Shown here: piece by piece, positions 38,941 to 53,500 of the stretch
Numbering within the stretch: the stretch's first letter is position 1
Layout: the number at the start of each line of letters is the position of its first letter
From: Allodiplogaster sudhausi
Lineage: Eukaryota > Nematoda > Chromadorea > Rhabditida > Diplogasteridae
Direction: 5' to 3'
Length of the DNA stretch: 64,000 bases
NCBI GenBank assembly: GCA_945643635.1
Contig: CALZFC010000287.1
Location: 1 to 64,000, forward strand
Position numbers and translations under genes: made by a program
The notes under the pieces: generated by a model
What the model saw: only the letters and a program-made list of their open reading frames with translations
What the model was told of the DNA's origin: nothing
Databases searched by the model: none

Positions 38941-41900
38941 AGTTTAAACAGTTTAATTCGCTTTTGGCTACTCAGAAGATGAATATGAAATTCTGATTTA
39001 ACCTGGTTATTGGCCTCGTTTCGGCTTCATTCTTGTAGTAGGAATCTGAAATTTTTCCTGGTGGATTCTAGGCCCCTATCGATTGTCCATACAAAATTTC
39101 ACGTCGATTGAACAAAATTTTTGACGACCTCGACTACGCCGCTGATGGTCATAACTTCCGAAGGCTATAAATCAGCAAAATAAACATTTTATATTTGAGT
39201 ACAATGACTGTATGTATTATAGGCTTGTTCTACGCAAAATTAGTGATCATTTACCTCCACAATACATGCCGAGTTTAAACAGTTTAATTCGCTTTTGGCT
39301 ACTCAGAAGATGAATATGAAATTCTGATTTAACCTGGTTATTGGCCTCGTTTCGGCTTCATTCTTGTAGTAGGAATCTGAAATTTTTCCTGGTGGATTCT
39401 AGGCCCCTATCGATTGTCCATACAAAATTTCACGTCGATTGAACAAAATTTTTGACGACCTCGACTACGCCGCTGATGGTCATAACTTCCGAAGGCTATA
39501 AATCAGCAAAATAAACATTTTATATTTGAGTACAATGACTGTATGTATTATAGGCTTGTTCTACGCAAAATTAGTGATCATTTACCTCCACAATACATGC
39601 CGAGTTTAAACAGTTTAATTCGCTTTTGGCTACTCAGAAGATGAATATGAAATTCTGATTTAACCTGGTTATTGGCCTCGTTTCGGCTTCATTCTTGTAG
39701 TAGGAATCTGAAATTTTTCCTGGTGGATTCTAGGCCCCTATCGATTGTCCATACAAAATTTCACGTCGATTGAACAAAATTTTTGACGACCTCGACTACG
39801 CCGCTGATGGTCATAACTTCCGAAGGCTATAAATCAGCAAAATAAACATTTTATATTTGAGTACAATGACTGTATGTATTATAGGCTTGTTCTACGCAAA
39901 ATTAGTGATCATTTACCTCCACAATACATGCCGATTTCAAACAGTTTAATTCGCTTTTGGCACTCAGAAGATGAACATGAAATTCTGATTTAATAAGGTT
40001 ATTGGCCTCGTTTCGGCTTCATTCTTGTAGTAGGAATCTGAAATTTTTCCTGTTGGATTCTAGGCCCCTATCGATTGTCCATACAAAATTTCACGTCGAT
40101 TGAACAAAATTTTTGACGACCTCGACTACGCCGCTGATGGTCATAACTTCCGAAGGCTATAAATCAGCAAAATAAACATTTTATATTTGAGTACAATGAC
40201 TGTATGTATTATAGGCTTGTTCTACGCAAAATTAGTGATCATTTACCTCCACAATACATGCCGATTTCAAACAGTTTAATTCGCTTTTGGCCACTCAGAA
40301 GATGAACATGAAATTCTGATTTAATAAGGTTATTGGCCTCGTTTCGGCTTCATTCTTGTAGTAGGAATCTGAAATTTTTCCTGGTGGATTCTAGGCCCCT
40401 ATCGATTGTCCATACAAAATTTCACGTCGATTGAACAAAATTTTTGACGACCTCGACTACGCCGCTGATGGTCATAACTTCCGAAGGCTATAAATCAGCA
40501 AAATAAACATTTTATATTTGAGTACAATGACTGTATGTATTATAGGCTTGTTCTACGCAAAATTAGTGATCATTTACCTCCACAATACATGCCGAGTTTA
40601 AACAGTTTAATTCGCTTTTGGCTACTCAGAAGATGAATATGAAATTCTGATTTAACCTGGTTATTGGCCTCGTTTCGGCTTCATTCTTGTAGTAGGAATC
40701 TGAAATTTTTCCTGGTGGATTCTAGGCCCCTATCGATTGTCCATACAAAATTTCACGTCGATTGAACAAAATTTTTGACGACCTCGACTACGCCGCTGAT
40801 GGTCATAACTTCCGAAGGCTATAAATCAGCAAAATAAACATTTTATATTTGAGTACAATGACTGTATGTATTATAGGCTTGTTCTACGCAAAATTAGTGA
40901 TCATTTACCTCCACAATACATGCCGATTTCAAACAGTTTAATTCGCTTTTGGCCACTCAGAAGATGAACATGAAATTCTGATTTAATAAGGTTATTGGCC
41001 TCGTTTCGGCTTCATTCTTGTAGTAGGAATCTGAAATTTTTCCTGTTGGATTCTAGGCCCCTATCGATTGTCCATACAAAATTTCACGTCGATTGAACAA
41101 AATTTTTGACGACCTCGACTACGCCGCTGATGGTCATAACTTCCGAAGGCTATAAATCAGCAAAATAAACATTTTATATTTGAGTACAATGACTGTATGT
41201 ATTATAGGCTTGTTCTACGCAAAATTAGTGATCATTTACCTCCACAATACATGCCGAGTTTAAACAGTTTAATTCGCTTTTGGCTACTCAGAAGATGAAT
41301 ATGAAATTCTGATTTAACCTGGTTATTGGCCTCGTTTCGGCTTCATTCTTGTAGTAGGAATCTGAAATTTTTCCTGGTGGATTCTAGGCCCCTATCGATT
41401 GTCCATACAAAATTTCACGTCGATTGAACAAAATTTTTGACGACCTCGACTACGCCGCTGATGGTCATAACTTCCGAAGGCTATAAATCAGCAAAATAAA
41501 CATTTTATATTTGAGTACAATGACTGTATGTATTATAGGCTTGTTCTACGCAAAATTAGTGATCATTTACCTCCACAATACATGCCGATTTAAACAGTTT
41601 AATTCGCTTTTGGCTACTCAGAAGATGAACATGAAATTCTGATTTAACCTGGTTATTGGCCTCGTTTCGGCTTCATTCTTGTAGTAGGAATCTGAAATTT
41701 TTCCTGGTGGATTCTAGGCCCCTATCGATTGTCCATACAAAATTTCACGTCGATTGAACAAAATTTTTGACGACCTCGACTACGCCGCTGATGGTCATAA
41801 CTTCCGAAGGCTATAAATCAGCAAAATAAACATTTTATATTTGAGTACAATGACTGTATGTATTATAGGCTTGTTCTACGCAAAATTAGTGATCATTTAC

Positions 41901-44900
41901 CTCCACAATACATGCCGATTTAAACAGTTTAATTCGCTTTTGGCTACTCAGAAGATGAACATGAAATTCTGATTTAACCTGGTTATTGGCCTCGTTTCGG
42001 CTTCATTCTTGTAGTAGGAATCTGAAATTTTTCCTGGTGGATTCTAGGCCCCTATCGATTGTCCATACAAAATTTCACGTCGATTGAACAAAATTTTTGA
42101 CGACCTCGACTACGCCGCTGATGGTCATAACTTCCGAAGGCTATAAATCAGCAAAATAAACATTTTATATTTGAGTACAATGACTGTATGTATTATAGGC
42201 TTGTTCTACGCAAAATTAGTGATCATTTACCTCCACAATACATGCCGAGTTTAAACAGTTTAATTCGCTTTTGGCTACTCAGAAGATGAATATGAAATTC
42301 TGATTTAACCTGGTTATTGGCCTCGTTTCGGCTTCATTCTTGTAGTAGGAATCTGAAATTTTTCCTGGTGGATTCTAGGCCCCTATCGATTGTCCATACA
42401 AAATTTCACGTCGATTGAACAAAATTTTTGACGACCTCGACTACGCCGCTGATGGTCATAACTTCCGAAGGCTATAAATCAGCAAAATAAACATTTTATA
42501 TTTGAGTACAATGACTGTATGTATTATAGGCTTGTTCTACGCAAAATTAGTGATCATTTACCTCCACAATACATGCCGATTTCAAACAGTTTAATTCGCT
42601 TTTGGCCACTCAGAAGATGAACATGAAATTCTGATTTAATAAGGTTATTGGCCTCGTTTCGGCTTCATTCTTGTAGTAGGAATCTGAAATTTTTCCTGGT
42701 GGATTCTAGGCCCCTATCGATTGTCCATACAAAATTTCACGTCGATTGAACAAAATTTTTGACGACCTCGACTACGCCGCTGATGGTCATAACTTCCGAA
42801 GGCTATAAATCAGCAAAATAAACATTTTATATTTGAGTACAATGACTGTATGTATTATAGGCTTGTTCTACGCAAAATTAGTGATCATTTACCTCCACAA
42901 TACATGCCGATTTAAACAGTTTAATTCGCTTTTGGCTACTCAGAAGATGAACATGAAATTCTGATTTAACCTGGTTATTGGCCTCGTTTCGGCTTCATTC
43001 TTGTAGTAGGAATCTGAAATTTTTCCTGGTGGATTCTAGGCCCCTATCGATTGTCCATACAAAATTTCACGTCGATTGAACAAAATTTTTGACGACCTCG
43101 ACTACGCCGCTGATGGTCATAACTTCCGAAGGCTATAAATCAGCAAAATAAACATTTTATATTTGAGTACAATGACTGTATGTATTATAGGCTTGTTCTA
43201 CGCAAAATTAGTGATCATTTACCTCCACAATACATGCCGAGTTTAAACAGTTTAATTCGCTTTTGGCTACTCAGAAGATGAACATGAAATTCTGATTTAA
43301 CCTGGTTATTGGCCTCGTTTCGGCTTCATTCTTGTAGTAGGAATCTGAAATTTTTCCTGGTGGATTCTAGGCCCCTATCGATTGTCCATACAAAATTTCA
43401 CGTCGATTGAACAAAATTTTTGACGACCTCGACTACGCCGCTGATGGTCATAACTTCCGAAGGCTATAAATCAGCAAAATAAACATTTTATATTTGAGTA
43501 CAATGACTGTATGTATTATAGGCTTGTTCTACGCAAAATTAGTGATCATTTACCTCCACAATACATGCCGATTTCAAACAGTTTAATTCGCTTTTGGCCA
43601 CTCAGAAGATGAACATGAAATTCTGATTTAATAAGGTTATTGGCCTCGTTTCGGCTTCATTCTTGTAGTAGGAATCTGAAATTTTTCCTGGTGGATTCTA
43701 GGCCCCTATCGATTGTCCATACAAAATTTCACGTCGATTGAACAAAATTTTTGACGACCTCGACTACGCCGCTGATGGTCATAACTTCCGAAGGCTATAA
43801 ATCAGCAAAATAAACATTTTATATTTGAGTACAATGACTGTATGTATTATAGGCTTGTTCTACGCAAAATTAGTGATCATTTACCTCCACAATACATGCC
43901 GAGTTTAAACAGTTTAATTCGCTTTTGGCTACTCAGAAGATGAATATGAAATTCTGATTTAACCTGGTTATTGGCCTCGTTTCGGCTTCATTCTTGTAGT
44001 AGGAATCTGAAATTTTTCCTGGTGGATTCTAGGCCCCTATCGATTGTCCATACAAAATTTCACGTCGATTGAACAAAATTTTTGACGACCTCGACTACGC
44101 CGCTGATGGTCATAACTTCCGAAGGCTATAAATCAGCAAAATAAACATTTTATATTTGAGTACAATGACTGTATGTATTATAGGCTTGTTCTACGCAAAA
44201 TTAGTGATCATTTACCTCCACAATACATGCCGATTTAAACAGTTTAATTCGCTTTTGGCTACTCAGAAGATGAACATGAAATTCTGATTTAACCTGGTTA
44301 TTGGCCTCGTTTCGGCTTCATTCTTGTAGTAGGAATCTGAAATTTTTCCTGGTGGATTCTAGGCCCCTATCGATTGTCCATACAAAATTTCACGTCGATT
44401 GAACAAAATTTTTGACGACCTCGACTACGCCGCTGATGGTCATAACTTCCGAAGGCTATAAATCAGCAAAATAAACATTTTATATTTGAGTACAATGACT
44501 GTATGTATTATAGGCTTGTTCTACGCAAAATTAGTGATCATTTACCTCCACAATACATGCCGAGTTTAAACAGTTTAATTCGCTTTTGGCTACTCAGAAG
44601 ATGAACATGAAATTCTGATTTAACCTGGTTATTGGCCTCGTTTCGGCTTCATTCTTGTAGTAGGAATCTGAAATTTTTCCTGGTGGATTCTAGGCCCCTA
44701 TCGATTGTCCATACAAAATTTCACGTCGATTGAACAAAATTTTTGACGACCTCGACTACGCCGCTGATGGTCATAACTTCCGAAGGCTATAAATCAGCAA
44801 AATAAACATTTTATATTTGAGTACAATGACTGTATGTATTATAGGCTTGTTCTACGCAAAATTAGTGATCATTTACCTCCACAATACATGCCGATTTCAA

Positions 44901-47540
44901 ACAGTTTAATTCGCTTTTGGCCACTCAGAAGATGAACATGAAATTCTGATTTAATAAGGTTATTGGCCTCGTTTCGGCTTCATTCTTGTAGTAGGAATCT
45001 GAAATTTTTCCTGTTGGATTCTAGGCCCCTATCGATTGTCCATACAAAATTTCACGTCGATTGAACAAAATTTTTGACGACCTCGACTACGCCGCTGATG
45101 GTCATAACTTCCGAAGGCTATAAATCAGCAAAATAAACATTTTATATTTGAGTACAATGACTGTATGTATTATAGGCTTGTTCTACGCAAAATTAGTGAT
45201 CATTTACCTCCACAATACATGCCGATTTAAACAGTTTAATTCGCTTTTGGCTACTCAGAAGATGAACATGAAATTCTGATTTAACCTGGTTATTGGCCTC
45301 GTTTCGGCTTCATTCTTGTAGTAGGAATCTGAAATTTTTCCTGGTGGATTCTAGGCCCCTATCGATTGTCCATACAAAATTTCACGTCGATTGAACAAAA
45401 TTTTTGACGACCTCGACTACGCCGCTGATGGTCATAACTTCCGAAGGCTATAAATCAGCAAAATAAACATTTTATATTTGAGTACAATGACTGTATGTAT
45501 TATAGGCTTGTTCTACGCAAAATTAGTGATCATTTACCTCCACAATACATGCCGATTTCAAACAGTTTAATTCGCTTTTGGCCACTCAGAAGATGAACAT
45601 GAAATTCTGATTTAATAAGGTTATTGGCCTCGTTTCGGCTTCATTCTTGTAGTAGGAATCTGAAATTTTTCCTGGTGGATTCTAGGCCCCTATCGATTGT
45701 CCATACAAAATTTCACGTCGATTGAACAAAATTTTTGACGACCTCGACTACGCCGCTGATGGTCATAACTTCCGAAGGCTATAAATCAGCAAAATAAACA
45801 TTTTATATTTGAGTACAATGACTGTATGTATTATAGGCTTGTTCTACGCAAAATTAGTGATCATTTACCTCCACAATACATGCCGAGTTTAAACAGTTTA
45901 ATTCGCTTTTGGCTACTCAGAAGATGAATATGAAATTCTGATTTAACCTGGTTATTGGCCTCGTTTCGGCTTCATTCTTGTAGTAGGAATCTGAAATTTT
46001 TCCTGGTGGATTCTAGGCCCCTATCGATTGTCCATACAAAATTTCACGTCGATTGAACAAAATTTTTGACGACCTCGACTACGCCGCTGATGGTCATAAC
46101 TTCCGAAGGCTATAAATCAGCAAAATAAACATTTTATATTTGAGTACAATGACTGTATGTATTATAGGCTTGTTCTACGCAAAATTAGTGATCATTTACC
46201 TCCACAATACATGCCGATTTCAAACAGTTTAATTCGCTTTTGGCCACTCAGAAGATGAACATGAAATTCTGATTTAATAAGGTTATTGGCCTCGTTTCGG
46301 CTTCATTCTTGTAGTAGGAATCTGAAATTTTTCCTGGTGGATTCTAGGCCCCTATCGATTGTCCATACAAAATTTCACGTCGATTGAACAAAATTTTTGA
46401 CGACCTCGACTACGCCGCTGATGGTCATAACTTCCGAAGGCTATAAATCAGCAAAATAAACATTTTATATTTGAGTACAATGACTGTATGTATTATAGGC
46501 TTGTTCTACGCAAAATTAGTGATCATTTACCTCCACAATACATGCCGAGTTTAAACAGTTTAATTCGCTTTTGGCTACTCAGAAGATGAACATGAAATTC
46601 TGATTTAACCTGGTTATTGGCCTCGTTTCGGCTTCATTCTTGTAGTAGGAATCTGAAATTTTTCCTGGTGGATTCTAGGCCCCTATCGATTGTCCATACA
46701 AAATTTCACGTCGATTGAACAAAATTTTTGACGACCTCGACTACGCCGCTGATGGTCATAACTTCCGAAGGCTATAAATCAGCAAAATAAACATTTTATA
46801 TTTGAGTACAATGACTGTATGTATTATAGGCTTGTTCTACGCAAAATTAGTGATCATTTACCTCCACAATACATGCCGAGTTTAAACAGTTTAATTCGCT
46901 TTTGGCTACTCAGAAGATGAATATGAAATTCTGATTTAACCTGGTTATTGGCCTCGTTTCGGCTTCATTCTTGTAGTAGGAATCTGAAATTTTTCCTGGT
47001 GGATTCTAGGCCCCTATCGATTGTCCATACAAAATTTCACGTCGATTGAACAAAATTTTTGACGACCTCGACTACGCCGCTGATGGTCATAACTTCCGAA
47101 GGCTATAAATCAGCAAAATAAACATTTTATATTTGAGTACAATGACTGTATGTATTATAGGCTTGTTCTACGCAAAATTAGTGATCATTTACCTCCACAA
47201 TACATGCCGATTTCAAACAGTTTAATTCGCTTTTGGCCACTCAGAAGATGAACATGAAATTCTGATTTAATAAGGTTATTGGCCTCGTTTCGGCTTCATT
47301 CTTGTAGTAGGAATCTGAAATTTTTCCTGGTGGATTCTAGGCCCCTATCGATTGTCCATACAAAATTTCACGTCGATTGAACAAAATTTTTGACGACCTC
47401 GACTACGCCGCTGATGGTCATAACTTCCGAAGGCTATAAATCAGCAAAATAAACATTTTATATTTGAGTACAATGACTGTATGTATTATAGGCTTGTTCT
47501 ACGCAAAATTAGTGATCATTTACCTCCACAATACATGCCG
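38940..47540 (+). repeat. satellite zone 4: irregular A/B mixture with recombinant units
   Basis: A and B units continue but in irregular order, with mosaics that combine features: gatttaaac with gaacatg and cctgg (about 41.58, 41.92, 42.91, 44.23, 45.23, 47.54 kb) and taagg units carrying ggtgg instead of gttgg (about 40.26, 42.58, 43.57, 45.55, 46.21, 47.21 kb). One B unit near 39.96 kb has lost a base (ggcactc). The last taagg unit I see is near 47.27 kb. Confidence 0.7.
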
Positions 47541-50500
47541 ATTTAAACAGTTTAATTCGCTTTTGGCTACTCAGAAGATGAACATGAAATTCTGATTTAA
47601 CCTGGTTATTGGCCTCGTTTCGGCTTCATTCTTGTAGTAGGAATCTGAAATTTTTCCTGGTGGATTCTAGGCCCCTATCGATTGTCCATACAAAATTTCA
47701 CGTCGATTGAACAAAATTTTTGACGACCTCGACTACGCCGCTGATGGTCATAACTTCCGAAGGCTATAAATCAGCAAAATAAACATTTTATATTTGAGTA
47801 CAATGACTGTATGTATTATAGGCTTGTTCTACGCAAAATTAGTGATCATTTACCTCCACAATACATGCCGAGTTTAAACAGTTTAATTCGCTTTTGGCTA
47901 CTCAGAAGATGAACATGAAATTCTGATTTAACCAGGTTATTGGCCTCGTTTCGGCTTCATTCTTGTAGTAGGAATCTGAAATTTTTCCTGGTGGATTCTA
48001 GGCCCCTATCGATTGTCCATACAAAATTTCACGTCGATTGAACAAAATTTTTGACGACCTCGACTACGCCGCTGATGGTCATAACTTCCGAAGGCTATAA
48101 ATCAGCAAAATAAACATTTTATATTTGAGTACAATGACTGTATGTATTATAGGCTTGTTCTACGCAAAATTAGTGATCATTTACCTCCACAATACATGCC
48201 GAGTTTAAACAGTTTAATTCGCTTTTGGCCACTCAGAAGATGAACATGAAATTCTGATTTAACCTGGTTATTGGCCTCGTTTCGGCTTCATTCTTGTAGT
48301 AGGAATCTGAAATTTTTCCTGGTGGATTCTAGGCCCCTATCGATTGTCCATACAAAATTTCACGTCGATTGAACAAAATTTTTGACGACCTCGACTACGC
48401 CGCTGATGGTCATAACTTCCGAAGGCTATAAATCAGCAAAATAAACATTTTATATTTGAGTACAATGACTGTATGTATTATAGGCTTGTTCTACGCAAAA
48501 TTAGTGATCATTTACCTCCACAATACATGCCGATTTAAACAGTTTAATTCGCTTTTGGCTACTCAGAAGATGAACATGAAATTCTGATTTAACCTGGTTA
48601 TTGGCCTCGTTTCGGCTTCATTCTTGTAGTAGGAATCTGAAATTTTTCCTGGTGGATTCTAGGCCCCTATCGATTGTCCATACAAAATTTCACGTCGATT
48701 GAACAAAATTTTTGACGACCTCGACTACGCCGCTGATGGTCATAACTTCCGAAGGCTATAAATCAGCAAAATAAACATTTTATATTTGAGTACAATGACT
48801 GTATGTATTATAGGCTTGTTCTACGCAAAATTAGTGATCATTTACCTCCACAATACATGCCGATTTCAAACAGTTTAATTCGCTTTTGGCTACTCAGAAG
48901 ATGAACATGAAATTCTGATTTAACCAGGTTATTGGCCTCGTTTCGGCTTCATTCTTGTAGTAGGAATCTGAAATTTTTCCTGGTGGATTCTAGGCCCCTA
49001 TCGATTGTCCATACAAAATTTCACGTCGATTGAACAAAATTTTTGACGACCTCGACTACGCCGCTGATGGTCATAACTTCCGAAGGCTATAAATCAGCAA
49101 AATAAACATTTTATATTTGAGTACAATGACTGTATGTATTATAGGCTTGTTCTACGCAAAATTAGTGATCATTTACCTCCACAATACATGCCGAGTTTAA
49201 ACAGTTTAATTCGCTTTTGGCTACTCAGAAGATGAATATGAAATTCTGATTTAACCTGGTTATTGGCCTCGTTTCGGCTTCATTCTTGTAGTAGGAATCT
49301 GAAATTTTTCCTGGTGGATTCTAGGCCCCTATCGATTGTCCATACAAAATTTCACGTCGATTGAACAAAATTTTTGACGACCTCGACTACGCCGCTGATG
49401 GTCATAACTTCCGAAGGCTATAAATCAGCAAAATAAACATTTTATATTTGAGTACAATGACTGTATGTATTATAGGCTTGTTCTACGCAAAATTAGTGAT
49501 CATTTACCTCCACAATACATGCCGAGTTTCAACAGTTTAATTCGCTTTTGGCCACTCAGAAGATGAACATGAAATTCTGATTTAACCAGGTTATTGGCCT
49601 CGTTTCGGCTTCATTCTTGTAGTAGGAATCTGAAATTTTTCCTGGTGGATTCTAGGCCCCTATCGATTGTCCATACAAAATTTCACGTCGATTGAACAAA
49701 ATTTTTGACGACCTCGACTACGCCGCTGATGGTCATAACTTCCGAAGGCTATAAATCAGCAAAATAAACATTTTATATTTGAGTACAATGACTGTATGTA
49801 TTATAGGCTTGTTCTACGCAAAATTAGTGATCATTTACCTCCACAATACATGCCGATTTCAAACAGTTTAATTCGCTTTTGGCCACTCAGAAGATGAACA
49901 TGAAATTCTGATTTAACCTGGTTATTGGCCTCGTTTCGGCTTCATTCTTGTAGTAGGAATCTGAAATTTTTCCTGGTGGATTCTAGGCCCCTATCGATTG
50001 TCCATACAAAATTTCACGTCGATTGAACAAAATTTTTGACGACCTCGACTACGCCGCTGATGGTCATAACTTCCGAAGGCTATAAATCAGCAAAATAAAC
50101 ATTTTATATTTGAGTACAATGACTGTATGTATTATAGGCTTGTTCTACGCAAAATTAGTGATCATTTACCTCCACAATACATGCCGAGTTTAAACAGTTT
50201 AATTCGCTTTTGGCTACTCAGAAGATGAACATGAAATTCTGATTTAACCTGGTTATTGGCCTCGTTTCGGCTTCATTCTTGTAGTAGGAATCTGAAATTT
50301 TTCCTGGTGGATTCTAGGCCCCTATCGATTGTCCATACAAAATTTCACGTCGATTGAACAAAATTTTTGACGACCTCGACTACGCCGCTGATGGTCATAA
50401 CTTCCGAAGGCTATAAATCAGCAAAATAAACATTTTATATTTGAGTACAATGACTGTATGTATTATAGGCTTGTTCTACGCAAAATTAGTGATCATTTAC

Positions 50501-53500
50501 CTCCACAATACATGCCGATTTCAAACAGTTTAATTCGCTTTTGGCCACTCAGAAGATGAACATGAAATTCTGATTTAACCAGGTTATTGGCCTCGTTTCG
50601 GCTTCATTCTTGTAGTAGGAATCTGAAATTTTTCCTGGTGGATTCTAGGCCCCTATCGATTGTCCATACAAAATTTCACGTCGATTGAACAAAATTTTTG
50701 ACGACCTCGACTACGCCGCTGATGGTCATAACTTCCGAAGGCTATAAATCAGCAAAATAAACATTTTATATTTGAGTACAATGACTGTATGTATTATAGG
50801 CTTGTTCTACGCAAAATTAGTGATCATTTACCTCCACAATACATGCCGATTTAAACAGTTTAATTCGCTTTTGGCTACTCAGAAGATGAACATGAAATTC
50901 TGATTTAACCAGGTTATTGGCCTCGTTTCGGCTTCATTCTTGTAGTAGGAATCTGAAATTTTTCCTGGTGGATTCTAGGCCCCTATCGATTGTCCATACA
51001 AAATTTCACGTCGATTGAACAAAATTTTTGACGACCTCGACTACGCCGCTGATGGTCATAACTTCCGAAGGCTATAAATCAGCAAAATAAACATTTTATA
51101 TTTGAGTACAATGACTGTATGTATTATAGGCTTGTTCTACGCAAAATTAGTGATCATTTACCTCCACAATACATGCCGATTTAAACAGTTTAATTCGCTT
51201 TTGGCCTCAGAAGATGAACATGAAATTCTGATTTAACCAGGTTATTGGCCTCGTTTCGGCTTCATTCTTGTAGTAGGAATCTGAAATTTTTCCTGGTGGA
51301 TTCTAGGCCCCTATCGATTGTCCATACAAAATTTCACGTCGATTGAACAAAATTTTTGACGACCTCGACTACGCCGCTGATGGTCATAACTTCCGAAGGC
51401 TATAAATCAGCAAAATAAACATTTTATATTTGAGTACAATGACTGTATGTATTATAGGCTTGTTCTACGCAAAATTAGTGATCATTTACCTCCACAATAC
51501 ATGCCGAGTTTAAACAGTTTAATTCGCTTTTGGCTACTCAGAAGATGAACATGAAATTCTGATTTAACCTGGTTATTGGCCTCGTTTCGGCTTCATTCTT
51601 GTAGTAGGAATCTGAAATTTTTCCTGGTGGATTCTAGGCCCCTATCGATTGTCCATACAAAATTTCACGTCGATTGAACAAAATTTTTGACGACCTCGAC
51701 TACGCCGCTGATGGTCATAACTTCCGAAGGCTATAAATCAGCAAAATAAACATTTTATATTTGAGTACAATGACTGTATGTATTATAGGCTTGTTCTACG
51801 CAAAATTAGTGATCATTTACCTCCACAATACATGCCGAGTTTCAAACAGTTTAATTCGCTTTTGGCCACTCAGAAGATGAACATGAAATTCTGATTTAAC
51901 CAGGTTATTGGCCTCGTTTCGGCTTCATTCTTGTAGTAGGAATCTGAAATTTTTCCTGGTGGATTCTAGGCCCCTATCGATTGTCCATACAAAATTTCAC
52001 GTCGATTGAACAAAATTTTTGACGACCTCGACTACGCCGCTGATGGTCATAACTTCCGAAGGCTATAAATCAGCAAAATAAACATTTTATATTTGAGTAC
52101 AATGACTGTATGTATTATAGGCTTGTTCTACGCAAAATTAGTGATCATTTACCTCCACAATACATGCCGATTTAAACAGTTTAATTCGCTTTTGGCTACT
52201 CAGAAGATGAACATGAAATTCTGATTTAACCTGGTTATTGGCCTCGTTTCGGCTTCATTCTTGTAGTAGGAATCTGAAATTTTTCCTGGTGGATTCTAGG
52301 CCCCTATCGATTGTCCATACAAAATTTCACGTCGATTGAACAAAATTTTTGACGACCTCGACTACGCCGCTGATGGTCATAACTTCCGAAGGCTATAAAT
52401 CAGCAAAATAAACATTTTATATTTGAGTACAATGACTGTATGTATTATAGGCTTGTTCTACGCAAAATTAGTGATCATTTACCTCCACAATACATGCCGA
52501 TTTAAACAGTTTAATTCGCTTTTGGCTACTCAGAAGATGAACATGAAATTCTGATTTAACCTGGTTATTGGCCTCGTTTCGGCTTCATTCTTGTAGTAGG
52601 AATCTGAAATTTTTCCTGGTGGATTCTAGGCCCCTATCGATTGTCCATACAAAATTTCACGTCGATTGAACAAAATTTTTGACGACCTCGACTACGCCGC
52701 TGATGGTCATAACTTCCGAAGGCTATAAATCAGCAAAATAAACATTTTATATTTGAGTACAATGACTGTATGTATTATAGGCTTGTTCTACGCAAAATTA
52801 GTGATCATTTACCTCCACAATACATGCCGATTTCAAACAGTTTAATTCGCTTTTGGCTACTCAGAAGATGAACATGAAATTCTGATTTAACCAGGTTATT
52901 GGCCTCGTTTCGGCTTCATTCTTGTAGTAGGAATCTGAAATTTTTCCTGGTGGATTCTAGGCCCCTATCGATTGTCCATACAAAATTTCACGTCGATTGA
53001 ACAAAATTTTTGACGACCTCGACTACGCCGCTGATGGTCATAACTTCCGAAGGCTATAAATCAGCAAAATAAACATTTTATATTTGAGTACAATGACTGT
53101 ATGTATTATAGGCTTGTTCTACGCAAAATTAGTGATCATTTACCTCCACAATACATGCCGATTTAAACAGTTTAATTCGCTTTTGGCTACTCAGAAGATG
53201 AACATGAAATTCTGATTTAACCAGGTTATTGGCCTCGTTTCGGCTTCATTCTTGTAGTAGGAATCTGAAATTTTTCCTGGTGGATTCTAGGCCCCTATCG
53301 ATTGTCCATACAAAATTTCACGTCGATTGAACAAAATTTTTGACGACCTCGACTACGCCGCTGATGGTCATAACTTCCGAAGGCTATAAATCAGCAAAAT
53401 AAACATTTTATATTTGAGTACAATGACTGTATGTATTATAGGCTTGTTCTACGCAAAATTAGTGATCATTTACCTCCACAATACATGCCGATTTCAAACA